Source: Chloroflexota bacterium (GTDB lineage Bacteria; Chloroflexota; Dehalococcoidia; Lucifugimonadales; Lucifugimonadaceae). From it: a DNA stretch of 48,166 bases. A program made the position numbers and the translations under genes. The stretch covers positions 1 through 48,166 of the forward strand of contig JABMNN010000112.1 in NCBI GenBank assembly GCA_013204545.1. Direction: 5' to 3'. Below, piece after piece: positions 25,247 to 33,312 of this stretch. How positions within the stretch are numbered: the first letter of the stretch is position 1; the number at the start of each line of letters is the position of its first letter. The notes under the pieces were generated by a model. It searched no databases. It was not told where the DNA came from and was given only the letters and a program-made list of their open reading frames with translations.

Positions 25247-26152
25247 CTAAATCAACTTGTCCATTAATGCCGCCTGCGCCCAAAGACGGTTTTCTGCCTG
25301 ATCGAACGCCACTGATCGTGGATCGTAAAGAAGACCGTGTGAAATTTCTTCGCCGGGATGCGCCGGTAGATCATGCATGAATTTCACACCAGCAGCAGCC
25401 TGATCGAGCAAAGCAGGGTTCACTTGATAGCCGGCGAAAGCGACTAAGCGCTTCGCAGTCTCGGCTTCCTGTCCCATGCTCGTCCACACGTCTGTGTAAA
25501 CGATATCGGCGTTCGAAACCGCTTCCTGAGGGCTTGTTACCTGCGTGACGGTTCCGCCAGAGGTAGCACCGTAAGCATTAGCACCTTCTAGATCTTCAAC
25601 TGGCAGTGTATATCCATCTGGAGACGCGACTATCAGGTGGCCACCGAGTCCAGCAACGGCGTATCCGAGGCTGGCTGCGACATTATTGCCATCACCGACA
25701 AACGCCACTCGAGCCCCAGAGACGCTCCCTAGCTGCTCTGTGATCGTTTGGGTATCAGCAAGAGCCTGGCACGGGTGTTCGGCGTCGGTTAGGGCGTTGA
25801 TCACGGGGATTGATGCGTTTAGTGCGAACTCTTCAATGGTCGAATGAGCAAACGTCCGAATTACTGCAATGTCAGACATACGTGACATGACCTGAGCTAC
25901 ATCAGCTACCGGCTCACGCTTACCCAGTCCGACTTCTTCTGGACTGAAATGAACCGGATGCCCACCGAGTTTTTCAGCGCCAACCCAGAATGAAAGCTTA
26001 GTACGGAGCGACGGTTTTTCAAAAAGAATTGCAATGCTCTTACCGGCAAGAGCATTGCTCACAACACCAGATTTAAGTTCGATTGCGCGATTCAATAACG
26101 GCTGAATTTCATCAGGCGCGATATCGCTGAATTTTAGAAAATGACTAACCAT
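25247..26152 (-). CDS. argF: Ornithine carbamoyltransferase
   Basis: Makes citrulline from ornithine and carbamoyl phosphate in arginine synthesis. It has 301 residues. Carbamoyl-phosphate loop: 'FEKPSLRTKLSF' (Ser48-Leu-Arg-Thr51, where S-T-R-T is usual). 'HPCQALAD' and 'FVGDGNNVAASL' are typical. The ornithine-binding H-C-L-P motif reads 'HDLPAHPGEE', an Asp in place of the ligand Cys. Other transcarbamylases are possible alternatives, but the overall pattern fits ArgF best. ATG 26152. About 220 bases upstream are gene-free and contain a small hairpin (CAGACG/CGTCTG on the minus strand); no clear promoter or ARG box. Confidence 0.88.
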   Translation of the reverse strand: MVSHFLKFSDIAPDEIQPLLNRAIELKSGVVSNALAGKSIAILFEKPSLRTKLSFWVGAEKLGGHPVHFSPEEVGLGKREPVADVAQVMSRMSDIAVIRTFAHSTIEEFALNASIPVINALTDAEHPCQALADTQTITEQLGSVSGARVAFVGDGNNVAASLGYAVAGLGGHLIVASPDGYTLPVEDLEGANAYGATSGGTVTQVTSPQEAVSNADIVYTDVWTSMGQEAETAKRLVAFAGYQVNPALLDQAAAGVKFMHDLPAHPGEEISHGLLYDPRSVAFDQAENRLWAQAALMDKLI

Positions 26153-26375
26153 TGGGGAACGACCTCGACTCGAACAAGAAGTAAAAAAGAACGTACAGTT
26201 TTTTCGTGGCGCCTAGGCACCCTTGGTTCGGTATCGCCTAACCAGACGGTAATTTTCGTCTGTGGGTACCACCGTAAGCGTTCCTGTTCTCAAAAGTCGA
26301 GACTCGGGTTTCGTTATCGCCAGCGAACATTTCGTCTGCCGAATCAATAATTCTAACTCGGCATTGCCCGCAAAA

Positions 26376-26816
26376 CTATGGCTGCAAAAATTGCGCGGGA
26401 GTAAACTTCAATAGAGTTTGGCCTTCGGAGTTGTGCTCGAATACCGCCTTCAACGCCATTCCAATCTGCAACGCCTCTGGTTCAGGTTCGACTCCCACAA
26501 TGTTCGTCGGAACAATTACGTCCTCTTCGAGCTGTACCAAAGCAGTGATATACGGCACATCACCGATAAACCCAATATGCGGGGCTGCATGAACAATGGC
26601 AAACGTAAATAGCTCAGCGTTGCCAGAAGCTTGAACCCACTCGATCCCGTCGCTTCCCGATTCAGGATCTGATATCAAGAAGTTTCTTGGGTAAAACTGG
26701 AATTTACCGGTCGCCTTAGATCGCTGGAGCCATATCTCTTCGTTCTTGAGACCTTCCCAGTATCTATCGGATTCAGGCTGCGGGATTGGTTGAGGCTTAG
26801 GTGTTGTGTTGGTCAT
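26376..26816 (-). CDS. DUF35/OB-fold protein, Cys-less, thiolase partner
   Basis: A 146-residue protein of the rubredoxin-like plus OB-fold family (DUF35) that pairs with SCP2-type thiolases. ATG 26816 is five bases after the thiolase stop; a longer frame to 27002 would lie inside the thiolase gene. The N-terminal helix and ribbon are recognisable ('YWEGLKNEEIWLQRSKATGK', 'FQFYPRN'). The zinc ribbon usually reads C-x2-C...P-R...C-x2-C, and here all cysteines are replaced. The OB-fold part ends 'GMALKAVFE...LLKFTPAQ', as usual. It probably acts in a complex with the neighbouring thiolase on an acyl-CoA; the substrate is unknown. Confidence 0.75.
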   Translation of the reverse strand: MTNTTPKPQPIPQPESDRYWEGLKNEEIWLQRSKATGKFQFYPRNFLISDPESGSDGIEWVQASGNAELFTFAIVHAAPHIGFIGDVPYITALVQLEEDVIVPTNIVGVEPEPEALQIGMALKAVFEHNSEGQTLLKFTPAQFLQP

Positions 26817-26820
26817 ATAT

Positions 26821-27984
26821 CTACCCAGCCCCCAAAACGACTGTTCCTGTCGACGATAAAAGCCCGCCTGTGCCATGAGCAAGGGCAAGATCACATTTAT
26901 CCAGTTGGCGTTCCCCTGCCTGCCCTCGAAGTTGCCGAGCCGCCTCGACCACCGTAAAGATTCCATACATTCCCGGGTGGGTGTAGGAAAGCCCGCCTCC
27001 ATTGGTATTCAGCGGGAAGTCACCGCCCGGTGCCGTTCGCTGCGATGCCAAGAAATCAGGACCTTCTCCAGGTCCGCAGAATCCAAGATTCTCGAGACTG
27101 ACGAGAACGGTATATGTAAACGAGTCGTAGACCATTGCAAGGTCGAGATCGGAGTGGCTTACTCCTGCCATCTCGAGCGCTTGAGGTCCTGTATTCCTAC
27201 CAAACGCTCGAGTGAGATCGGGCATCTGAGAAATGCCTGAATGGTCATGGCCTTCACCAGCGCCTAGGATTTTCACGCTGCCGTTTTTTGCGTCTCTGGC
27301 TCGTTCTGGGGTTGTAATCACTATCGCAGCACCTGCATCGGTCACCAAGCAACAGTCCAGCAAATGGAACGGCCATGCCACCCATTTCGAGTTGTGATAG
27401 TCATCGAAGGTCATTGGTTTATCGTTAAAGTACGCCATTGGGTTCAGATTCGCCCACTTACGTGTTGAAACAGCGATTTCGGCCATCGACTGACGCGTTC
27501 GATCTTCACCGTACTGGTGCATATACCTCCGAGCCGCCATCGCGTATGAAACAGGTGGTCCGATGATTCCGTACGGGGCTTCGTACTGCGACATTGGTGC
27601 ACCTGGATTACGAGGAATCGGCGCCCGATCAGATCGCCCCGATTGCCCATGTGTGATCAGCGCCACCTCACAGTACCCCGCTGTGATCGCCGCCAGAGCG
27701 TGAGCAACGTGAATCACAAAAGATGAGCCGCCAACCGACGTACTGTCGGTGTAGCGAGGTTGGATACCCAAATACTCGGCAACATCCAATGTAGACCACC
27801 CAGCGGTGAAAAGAGCGTCCACATCCGAAAGCTGAAGCCCAGCGTCATCGAGAGCGTTGATAGCCGCCTCAGAGTGATGAGCAAGCGGGGATTTTTCTGG
27901 AACCTTCCCTAGCTTGTTCGATTCGCCAACGCCCACAATGTGAGCCCGACCTGACAGGTTTTGGAGTTTTCTAATGTTTGGCAT
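26821..27984 (-). CDS. Thiolase-like (SCP2-type) acyl-CoA C-acyltransferase family protein
   Basis: A 387-residue thiolase-fold protein of the SCP2/nondecarboxylating type. The usual nucleophile Cys is Ser83 in 'DSTSVGGSSFVIHVAHALAA'. The C-terminal active-site loops are 'NTNGGGLSYTHPGMYG' with the conserved His, and 'HGTGGLLSSTGTVVLG'. With the nucleophile changed, standard thiolysis is doubtful; members paired with DUF35 proteins act in retro-aldol or Claisen steps on sterol or acyl-CoA side chains. ATG 27984. It is followed at once by its DUF35 partner. Confidence 0.8.
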   Translation of the reverse strand: MPNIRKLQNLSGRAHIVGVGESNKLGKVPEKSPLAHHSEAAINALDDAGLQLSDVDALFTAGWSTLDVAEYLGIQPRYTDSTSVGGSSFVIHVAHALAAITAGYCEVALITHGQSGRSDRAPIPRNPGAPMSQYEAPYGIIGPPVSYAMAARRYMHQYGEDRTRQSMAEIAVSTRKWANLNPMAYFNDKPMTFDDYHNSKWVAWPFHLLDCCLVTDAGAAIVITTPERARDAKNGSVKILGAGEGHDHSGISQMPDLTRAFGRNTGPQALEMAGVSHSDLDLAMVYDSFTYTVLVSLENLGFCGPGEGPDFLASQRTAPGGDFPLNTNGGGLSYTHPGMYGIFTVVEAARQLRGQAGERQLDKCDLALAHGTGGLLSSTGTVVLGAG

Positions 27985-28050
27985 ATTTCAATTTTTTCGA
28001 TATCGCCATCATGTGCCGCTGTTCAGGCATTGATTGGCCATATGCAATTT

Positions 28051-28377
28051 TCACTGTAACGGCGAGTATGGAGTCGGAGTCAGTAGCTGGTTCCGAACAT
28101 TCTTCACTATCAGACCGTCCTTGTGAGACTCTGCAACGACCCGTGCCCACTCAGGATCATTCCGGAAGTTGCTCCACGCCTCAGCACGCTGGTTAGCGTC
28201 TTCGAACGCGACGATATAAGTCAGTTCGTGGTTGCTCTCCCCTACATCGGTAGTCCAGTAACCGATGTTCTTAATGCCATGCTTTTCGAAAAGCTTTACT
28301 GTGTGGTTGGCAAAACGAGCATTTATATTTGGAAGTCGTCCGGGCAGGCATTCGTACACGCGAAGTTCGTAAAGCAC
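28051..28377 (-). CDS. NIPSNAP family protein
   Basis: A 108-residue NIPSNAP-domain (dimeric alpha/beta-barrel) protein: 'LYELRVYECLPGRLPNINAR', 'LFEKHGIKNIGYWTTDVGES', 'YIVAFEDANQRAEAWSNFRN' and 'DPEWARVVAES'. Start GTG 28377 is chosen because AGAGGA lies seven bases upstream; TTG 28390-28392 would put that site inside the gene. Biochemical role unknown; such proteins often sit among acyl-CoA and aromatic degradation genes, which fits the thiolase next door. Confidence 0.85.
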   Translation of the reverse strand: MLYELRVYECLPGRLPNINARFANHTVKLFEKHGIKNIGYWTTDVGESNHELTYIVAFEDANQRAEAWSNFRNDPEWARVVAESHKDGLIVKNVRNQLLTPTPYSPLQ

Positions 28378-28468
28378 GATATTTCCTCTCAACAGTAACT
28401 CTCGACCAACCGTTCAGCAGTCGACATTTCAGGTTCTGGCAAGAGCCTGAATAACCGAGGCCGACTCG

Positions 28469-29248
28469 TCAACCGATAACGCGGTTTACAGCGTCGATCA
28501 TTCGGTTAAGTGATGGATCATCGTGCAAATAGTTCAGGGTTGTTCCGTCTACCGCAGTGATAGCTACTTTGCCACGATCTAGAACCTCGACATCAGTCCC
28601 CGGAGTCAGCTTTATATCATCGATTCTTATCTTGAGACCTGAAAACACTTCGTATCCGCCGTCTGCATGGGCTTCGAGAAACATCTTTAGATCCGACGGA
28701 GCAGGAGCAGCTCCTTCGGCGCCTTTTAGCCCACTCGAAGGCAGCGTTGGGAAGTTGACGTTGAACAGAGAACCTTGCGGTGTATCGACACTGGCCAGTT
28801 CTCGAGTTATCGCCGTAATGACGCTGTTTACTTGCGAGTCGTTGATATCGTCTTCCGCGTCCATTGAAAACGCACAGGTTTTGATACCAAGCGCTGATGC
28901 AACAATCGAGGCACCAAACGTTCCTGATATAAACATGTTTCGGCTGGAATTAAAACCAGGATTAATTCCAGATACGACGAGGTCTACATCGTCATTGAAG
29001 ATGTGTTTTGAGGCAAGAATTACCGAATCGGCAGGAGTCCCGCTAACGGCGTAGCAGGTCACTCCTTGAACTCTACTCGGAGCTGGATTTATCTTGATCG
29101 AGTGCCTGAAGGAGATGGCAGCACCGACGCCTGATTGATTTTCGGCGGGTGCGACGACCGTGACCTCACCGAGGTCTTTGACTGCGTTGACTAACGCCCA
29201 GATTCCTGAATTCTCGAACCCGTCATCATTTGTAACAATAATTCTCAT
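28469..29248 (-). CDS. surE: 5'/3'-nucleotidase SurE
   Basis: Metal-dependent phosphatase acting on nucleoside 5'- and 3'-monophosphates. It has 259 residues. The N-terminal motif 'RIIVTNDDGFENSGIWAL' holds the Asp pair (8-9); 'VVAPAENQSGVGAAIS' carries the conserved Ser and 'VSGINPGFNSSRNMFISGT' the Asn ligand. ATG 29248. It lies 100 bases after panC on the same strand; that gap contains a 14-base palindrome. Confidence 0.95.
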   Translation of the reverse strand: MRIIVTNDDGFENSGIWALVNAVKDLGEVTVVAPAENQSGVGAAISFRHSIKINPAPSRVQGVTCYAVSGTPADSVILASKHIFNDDVDLVVSGINPGFNSSRNMFISGTFGASIVASALGIKTCAFSMDAEDDINDSQVNSVITAITRELASVDTPQGSLFNVNFPTLPSSGLKGAEGAAPAPSDLKMFLEAHADGGYEVFSGLKIRIDDIKLTPGTDVEVLDRGKVAITAVDGTTLNYLHDDPSLNRMIDAVNRVIG

Positions 29249-29271
29249 GCTCTAAATCGTAAAGATAGCCC

Positions 29272-29285
29272 GCTGCGATCGCAGC
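29272..29285. repeat. 14-base perfect palindrome in the panC-surE gap
   Basis: GCTGCGATCGCAGC, containing GCGATCGC. On the minus strand it lies between the panC stop and surE. It could be a protein-binding site or a self-pairing mRNA element; no U-tract follows, so a terminator is unlikely. Confidence 0.35.
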
Positions 29286-29348
29286 CCTTTCATGATGAAT
29301 ACTACAATCAAGTTAAGCTGTATGTGATCCATCGCATTGGCGAAGACA

Positions 29349-30185
29349 TCAGGCGAGTAGAAAATTGTCTATCAACCGCGCCGATCCGATCCGTACTGCC
29401 AATAACGCCCGTGCAGAGTGTTCGACATAATCGAGCTCCTCAAACGTATCAACATCGGCGATCGAAGCGTACTCAACCGTTGCACGCGACTCACCGTTAA
29501 GAACGGCAGAAAGCATGAACCTAAGTGCGTCGCCTGATCTCTCTCCGGAGTCGAACGATAGCTTCGCAACAGACAGTGCTTTGAACAGTATCGTTGCCGC
29601 CTGACGTTCCTCTGCTGAGAGATATACGTTTCGGCTGCTTATTGCAAGACCATCGTCATCACGAACGGTCGTAATCGGAATAATTTCAATTCCCAACCCT
29701 AATGTATCGTTAATGTATTCGACAATCCGAAGCTGTTGCGCATCCTTCTCACCGAAAGTTGCTTTGTTAGGCGAGATTATCGAGAACAACCGCGTGACAA
29801 CTGTGGCGACTCCTTCGAAGTGCCCAGGCCGGATAATTCCATCGAGCACCTTAGCAACCGGACCAGGATCGACAGATAAAATTTCTTCGTCCGGGGGGTA
29901 TATCTCGTCTACAGACGGAGCGAATACGAAATCGGCTCCGTGCTTCTCAAACTCAGCTAGATCAGTAAGTTCGTTTGACGGGTATTTAGAAATATCTTCG
30001 TTTTCGCCGAATTGCGTCGGGTTCAGAAACATCGAGCCGACTAGGGTGCCGCAAAGTGGTCGCAGAGTGTCCATGTGGGTCGTGTGACCAGAATGAATGC
30101 CACCCAGAGTTGCAACAAGACCAACAGATCCAGATAACCCGCTTCGAATTTCCTGCATCTCCGCGGCGGTGCGGATCACACGCAT
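29349..30185 (-). CDS. panC: Pantothenate synthetase
   Basis: Joins pantoate and beta-alanine with ATP to make pantothenate, the precursor of CoA. It has 278 residues. The nucleotidyl-transferase loop is 'LGGIHSGHTTHMDTLRP' (His-x-Gly-His kept; the usual T-M-G is T-L-G). 'NPTQFGENEDISKYP', 'FGEKDAQQLRIVEYI' and 'ISSRNVYLSAEER' are typical. ATG 30185 lies three bases after the panB stop, so panB and panC are co-translated. panD, the usual beta-alanine source, is absent from the window. Confidence 0.95.
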   Translation of the reverse strand: MRVIRTAAEMQEIRSGLSGSVGLVATLGGIHSGHTTHMDTLRPLCGTLVGSMFLNPTQFGENEDISKYPSNELTDLAEFEKHGADFVFAPSVDEIYPPDEEILSVDPGPVAKVLDGIIRPGHFEGVATVVTRLFSIISPNKATFGEKDAQQLRIVEYINDTLGLGIEIIPITTVRDDDGLAISSRNVYLSAEERQAATILFKALSVAKLSFDSGERSGDALRFMLSAVLNGESRATVEYASIADVDTFEELDYVEHSARALLAVRIGSARLIDNFLLA

Positions 30186-30188
30186 GAT

Positions 30189-31049
30189 TTAATCGCCCAA
30201 TTCCGCCGGATTCGTAGCCGACTCTCGAATTCGCGATTCATCAACATAGAACGACTGAGCCTCGGTCGGGAATGTGCCGTCTTTCACATCGTCACTATAG
30301 CGGATCAGTGCTTTCTTGATGATCGGAGCCAGATTGGCGTAATTGCCTGAATGACGAGGCCGGAAATCAGGGTCGAGCCCAAGCATGTCGTGGAATACCT
30401 GAATCTGACCATCACAGTAAACACCTGCGCCAATTCCAATAGTCGGAATGCTAAGAGTTTCCGTAATTTTCTTCGCCAGTTCTACAGGAATAAGCTCAAG
30501 GACAATAGCGAACGCACCTGCGTCTTGTAGAGCAAGAGCATCCTCTACAACTTGATTGGCTGTCGATTCCGTTTTGCCTTGAACACGGTATCCGCCAAGC
30601 CGATTCACATGTTGGGGAGTTAGACCGATATGCCCCATGACAGCCAAACCTGCGTCAGCGAGGCGTCGGACGATAGGAGCCACAGCCTGACCGCCTTCGA
30701 GCTTAACAGCTTGCGCTCCGCCTTCTTGAATCAGGCGTGCAGCGTTTCGAAGAGCCGTTTCGGCATCAATTTGGTAGCTAAGGAACGGCATATCAGCAAC
30801 GATGAGGGGCCTTGTCGTACCTCGAACCACCGCCGCTGACGCGCTGACAATATCGTCAACTGTTACAGGAATTGTTGAGTCATATCCAAGAACAACATGA
30901 CCCATGCTGTCACCGACAAGGATCATCGGAATCCCTGACGCATCGATGATGCGAGCCGCCGTGTAGTCGTATGCCGTCACCATTGGGATCGGCTCGCCAC
31001 GGAGTTTCATCTGCTGAATCTTGTGTGTTGTGATTCGACGAACTGCCAT
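30189..31049 (-). CDS. panB: 3-methyl-2-oxobutanoate hydroxymethyltransferase
   Basis: Adds a hydroxymethyl group from methylene-tetrahydrofolate to alpha-ketoisovalerate, giving ketopantoate. It has 286 residues forming a TIM barrel. 'MVTAYDYTAARIIDASGI', metal-site 'VGDSMGHVVLGYDSTIPVTV', 'MGHIGLTPQHVNRLGGYRVQ' and 'IGIGAGVYCDGQIQVFHDML' are family motifs. ATG 31049 follows a strong GGAGG seven bases upstream. It sits between the proposed ketopantoate reductase and panC, in pathway company. Confidence 0.97.
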   Translation of the reverse strand: MAVRRITTHKIQQMKLRGEPIPMVTAYDYTAARIIDASGIPMILVGDSMGHVVLGYDSTIPVTVDDIVSASAAVVRGTTRPLIVADMPFLSYQIDAETALRNAARLIQEGGAQAVKLEGGQAVAPIVRRLADAGLAVMGHIGLTPQHVNRLGGYRVQGKTESTANQVVEDALALQDAGAFAIVLELIPVELAKKITETLSIPTIGIGAGVYCDGQIQVFHDMLGLDPDFRPRHSGNYANLAPIIKKALIRYSDDVKDGTFPTEAQSFYVDESRIRESATNPAELGD

Positions 31050-31114
31050 CGTGCACCTCCGCCCCGGTCGACTGCCATCGGCTAGCCGCCAAGCCTTAGT
31101 TCACATACTTTAGT

Positions 31115-32047
31115 TCATTGTCCCTCATTTTTGAGGTCGCAGGGGTTTCCTACGATTGTATTTTTGTCAGAAAGTAGCGACTTGATGCGTTCAAACGCTG
31201 GATCGGACATTCCACCCTGCTCTTTTGCGATGTGCAACGACGCTCCTGCCAATGCTCTATAGGCTTCGAATGTTTCCTCAGAATTGTCAGAAGTAGCTTC
31301 GAGATGAGCCTCGATCGTTTCGACATCACCACGTACATACGGACCGGTAATCGCACTCGGCAGGCCTTTTTCATCTAGGGCGTCGATAGTCGCTCGAAGA
31401 AGCGGTATTAGCTTTTTCAGTGCATCGTCTCGGTCGATTCCCAGAGGCTTCCACATCTCGGCTGCTAGTCCGGTCAGTCCCGCGAGCAGCCCACAGGCCA
31501 TCACTGCTGATGCGTGGTAGGCAGCTCGTTGCGATGATTCGATCTTGAACGCGGAACCGCCAAGATCGGTGGCAAGTATCCAAAGCCAGTAGAAAAGCGC
31601 TGGATTTAATGACTCCGTTGCAAACGAAACATTTTTTAGTTGGGTCGATGAGTCTGATGACGGGAACGTCTGAAGCGGGTGGAATCCGGCTGTTTCTGCA
31701 CCCATTACCCTGGCACGATCAAGAACCGATAGAGGGAGCACGCCAGCGCAATGAATGACCGCCTGATGTGATCGCCAATCTATTTCCGAGCATATATCTT
31801 CGATCATGGCGTCCGGTGAGGTGATAAACACGACACTGGCGACATTGGCTGCGGTTTGTGCATTTTCAACTACCAACGTCTCTTTAAGGCGAGAGGCAAG
31901 CCATTCACGGTGACTCATTTGCCTACTCGATATGGCAGCAACCTTGTACCCAGCTTCGGTTAATGCGATTGCCATGCTGGATCCGAGTCGCCCGGCAGCA
32001 ACTACCGCTATGGGGGTTTGCTTGTTTAGATCGGGTAGTGGGCTCAT
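31115..32047 (-). CDS. panG: Rossmann-like/DUF2520 protein, probable PanG-type ketopantoate reductase
   Basis: A 310-residue NAD(P)-dependent oxidoreductase-like protein. The N-terminal Rossmann half is 'PIAVVAAGRLGSSMAIALTE', with the family's shift of the Gly motif. The middle contains 'VVFITSPDAMIEDICSEI' and 'VIHCAGVLPL', and 'GAETAGFHPLQTFP' leads into the helical DUF2520 half ('YHASAVMACGLLAGLTGLA'). PanG is a ketopantoate reductase of this two-domain type found beside panB/panC where panE is missing. The position before panB-panC makes that role likely; the symbol is an inference. ATG 32047 lies four bases after the P1 peptidase stop. Confidence 0.7.
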   Translation of the reverse strand: MSPLPDLNKQTPIAVVAAGRLGSSMAIALTEAGYKVAAISSRQMSHREWLASRLKETLVVENAQTAANVASVVFITSPDAMIEDICSEIDWRSHQAVIHCAGVLPLSVLDRARVMGAETAGFHPLQTFPSSDSSTQLKNVSFATESLNPALFYWLWILATDLGGSAFKIESSQRAAYHASAVMACGLLAGLTGLAAEMWKPLGIDRDDALKKLIPLLRATIDALDEKGLPSAITGPYVRGDVETIEAHLEATSDNSEETFEAYRALAGASLHIAKEQGGMSDPAFERIKSLLSDKNTIVGNPCDLKNEGQ

Positions 32048-32051
32048 TACT

Positions 32052-33038
32052 TCACTTCGCTGCTTTCGCCATTGCAGATCGGGCATCAGAGGCCGACAAC
32101 ACGCCACCAAGAGTTTCGGCGGATTCAATTGCGTTAAGTATCGCCCCGATCATAGCCTTCAATGCCGCTGCATGTAGAACATCCCCGGGTATCGGATCAG
32201 ATAGCATGCCTGTCGAGAGAGCAAATACAGTATCGCCATCATTCGCTGTGTGCGAAGGTCGAATAGCAAGAGCGATTCCGTCTTGACCAGCAATCGCCAA
32301 TCTTGTCGCCCCAATCTTGTCGAGAGGCGCATCAGTCGCAACTATTCCAATTGTTGTATTACGAAAAAAGCCTCGATCTTTTGGCGGCGATTCAATCATA
32401 AGGTCTATCGAATCGGCAAATCCTTGCGGAGTCTGAGGTCCCGCTACGATTTCTCCAGTGGTCGGATTTACAACTCCGCCAATTGCGTTGACAACTACCA
32501 GAGCGCCAACAGTTGCACCGTTCGGCATTTTTACAGAAGCAGTACCGACTCCACCTTTAATTGACGACTTAGCACCCAGCAATTTAGCAACGGTCGATCC
32601 AGTTCCTGCCCCGACATTCCCTGTTTCGAAATCTCGTGAAGCAACTGAAGCCGCCGCATATCCATCATTCGACGTCGGTCGCACATCACTGTTTATGAAC
32701 CCAAGATCGAAGACGACTGCCGCTGGAACTAGTGGAATCCTAACTCGTCCAAACTTCACTCCAATGCCTTGTTCTTCCAGATACCGAACTACTCCACCGG
32801 GTGAGTCGAGTCCAAAAACACTGCCTCCAGTCAACGTAATGCCGTTGACCCATTGTGCGCTGGCGAGGGGGTCGAGCAACGCTGTTTCCCTACTACCTGG
32901 GGCGGCACCTCGCACCTCCATGCCGGCGGTTGCAGGTTCTTGGCTCAAAACCACCGTACAACCGGTTCCATTATGAATATCGGTGTAGTGCCCTACGGTG
33001 ATGCCAGAGACATCAGTAATGCTTCCTGAATAGTTCAT
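32052..33038 (-). CDS. P1 family (DmpA/NylC-type) self-processing aminopeptidase
   Basis: A 328-residue Ntn-like hydrolase of the P1/DmpA family. 'GITVGHYTD', 'TGCTVVLS', 'GITLTGGSVFGLDSPGGV' and 'VPAAVVFDLGF' are family motifs. The self-cleavage site is 'FFRN|TTIGIVATDAP': Asn227-Thr228, with Thr228 the nucleophile, as in NylC (DmpA uses Gly-Ser). The protein should split into alpha (1-227) and beta (228-328) chains. ATG 33038 is taken as start; a frame from 33071 adds 11 residues. DmpA and BapA members release N-terminal D- or beta-amino acids. Being first in the pan gene run, it may provide beta-alanine for PanC. Confidence 0.85.
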   Translation of the reverse strand: MNYSGSITDVSGITVGHYTDIHNGTGCTVVLSQEPATAGMEVRGAAPGSRETALLDPLASAQWVNGITLTGGSVFGLDSPGGVVRYLEEQGIGVKFGRVRIPLVPAAVVFDLGFINSDVRPTSNDGYAAASVASRDFETGNVGAGTGSTVAKLLGAKSSIKGGVGTASVKMPNGATVGALVVVNAIGGVVNPTTGEIVAGPQTPQGFADSIDLMIESPPKDRGFFRNTTIGIVATDAPLDKIGATRLAIAGQDGIALAIRPSHTANDGDTVFALSTGMLSDPIPGDVLHAAALKAMIGAILNAIESAETLGGVLSASDARSAMAKAAK

Positions 33039-33164
33039 TTTTTTGCCAAAACTAGCTGTCCGTAAACCCAAGAAATTGCTTCTACATCGTGGGATTTTGC
33101 AATCAGGCTAGCACAGCTCGTCAAAGTAAATTCACGACCGTTGACGTCCTCTTCATTTACGGGG

Positions 33165-33193
33165 TTACTAAGCCTGAATACGCGGCGTATACT
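33165..33193 (+). promoter_or_regulatory. Promoter upstream of guaB3
   Basis: TTACTA (33165-33170), a 17-base spacer and TATACT (33188-33193). The -10 is good and the -35 weak. The leader to GTG 33313 would be about 113 bases. Divergent from the P1 peptidase operon. Confidence 0.45.
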
Positions 33194-33312
33194 GAGCCGA
33201 ATTTACCTGCGACGAAATTCGCAATCAGCTCCGGACACCGGCGTGCCGGAAGCGTGGATTTCAACTAGGAATCAATAACTTCGGTTTGTACCCGATGTGA
33301 GGAGTTCAGAAG

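Noticed and set aside
26817-27002. Longer DUF35 protein beginning at 27002
   Set aside because: These bases are the 3' end of the thiolase gene in another frame; ATG 26816 sits five bases after the thiolase stop and starts the conserved domain.
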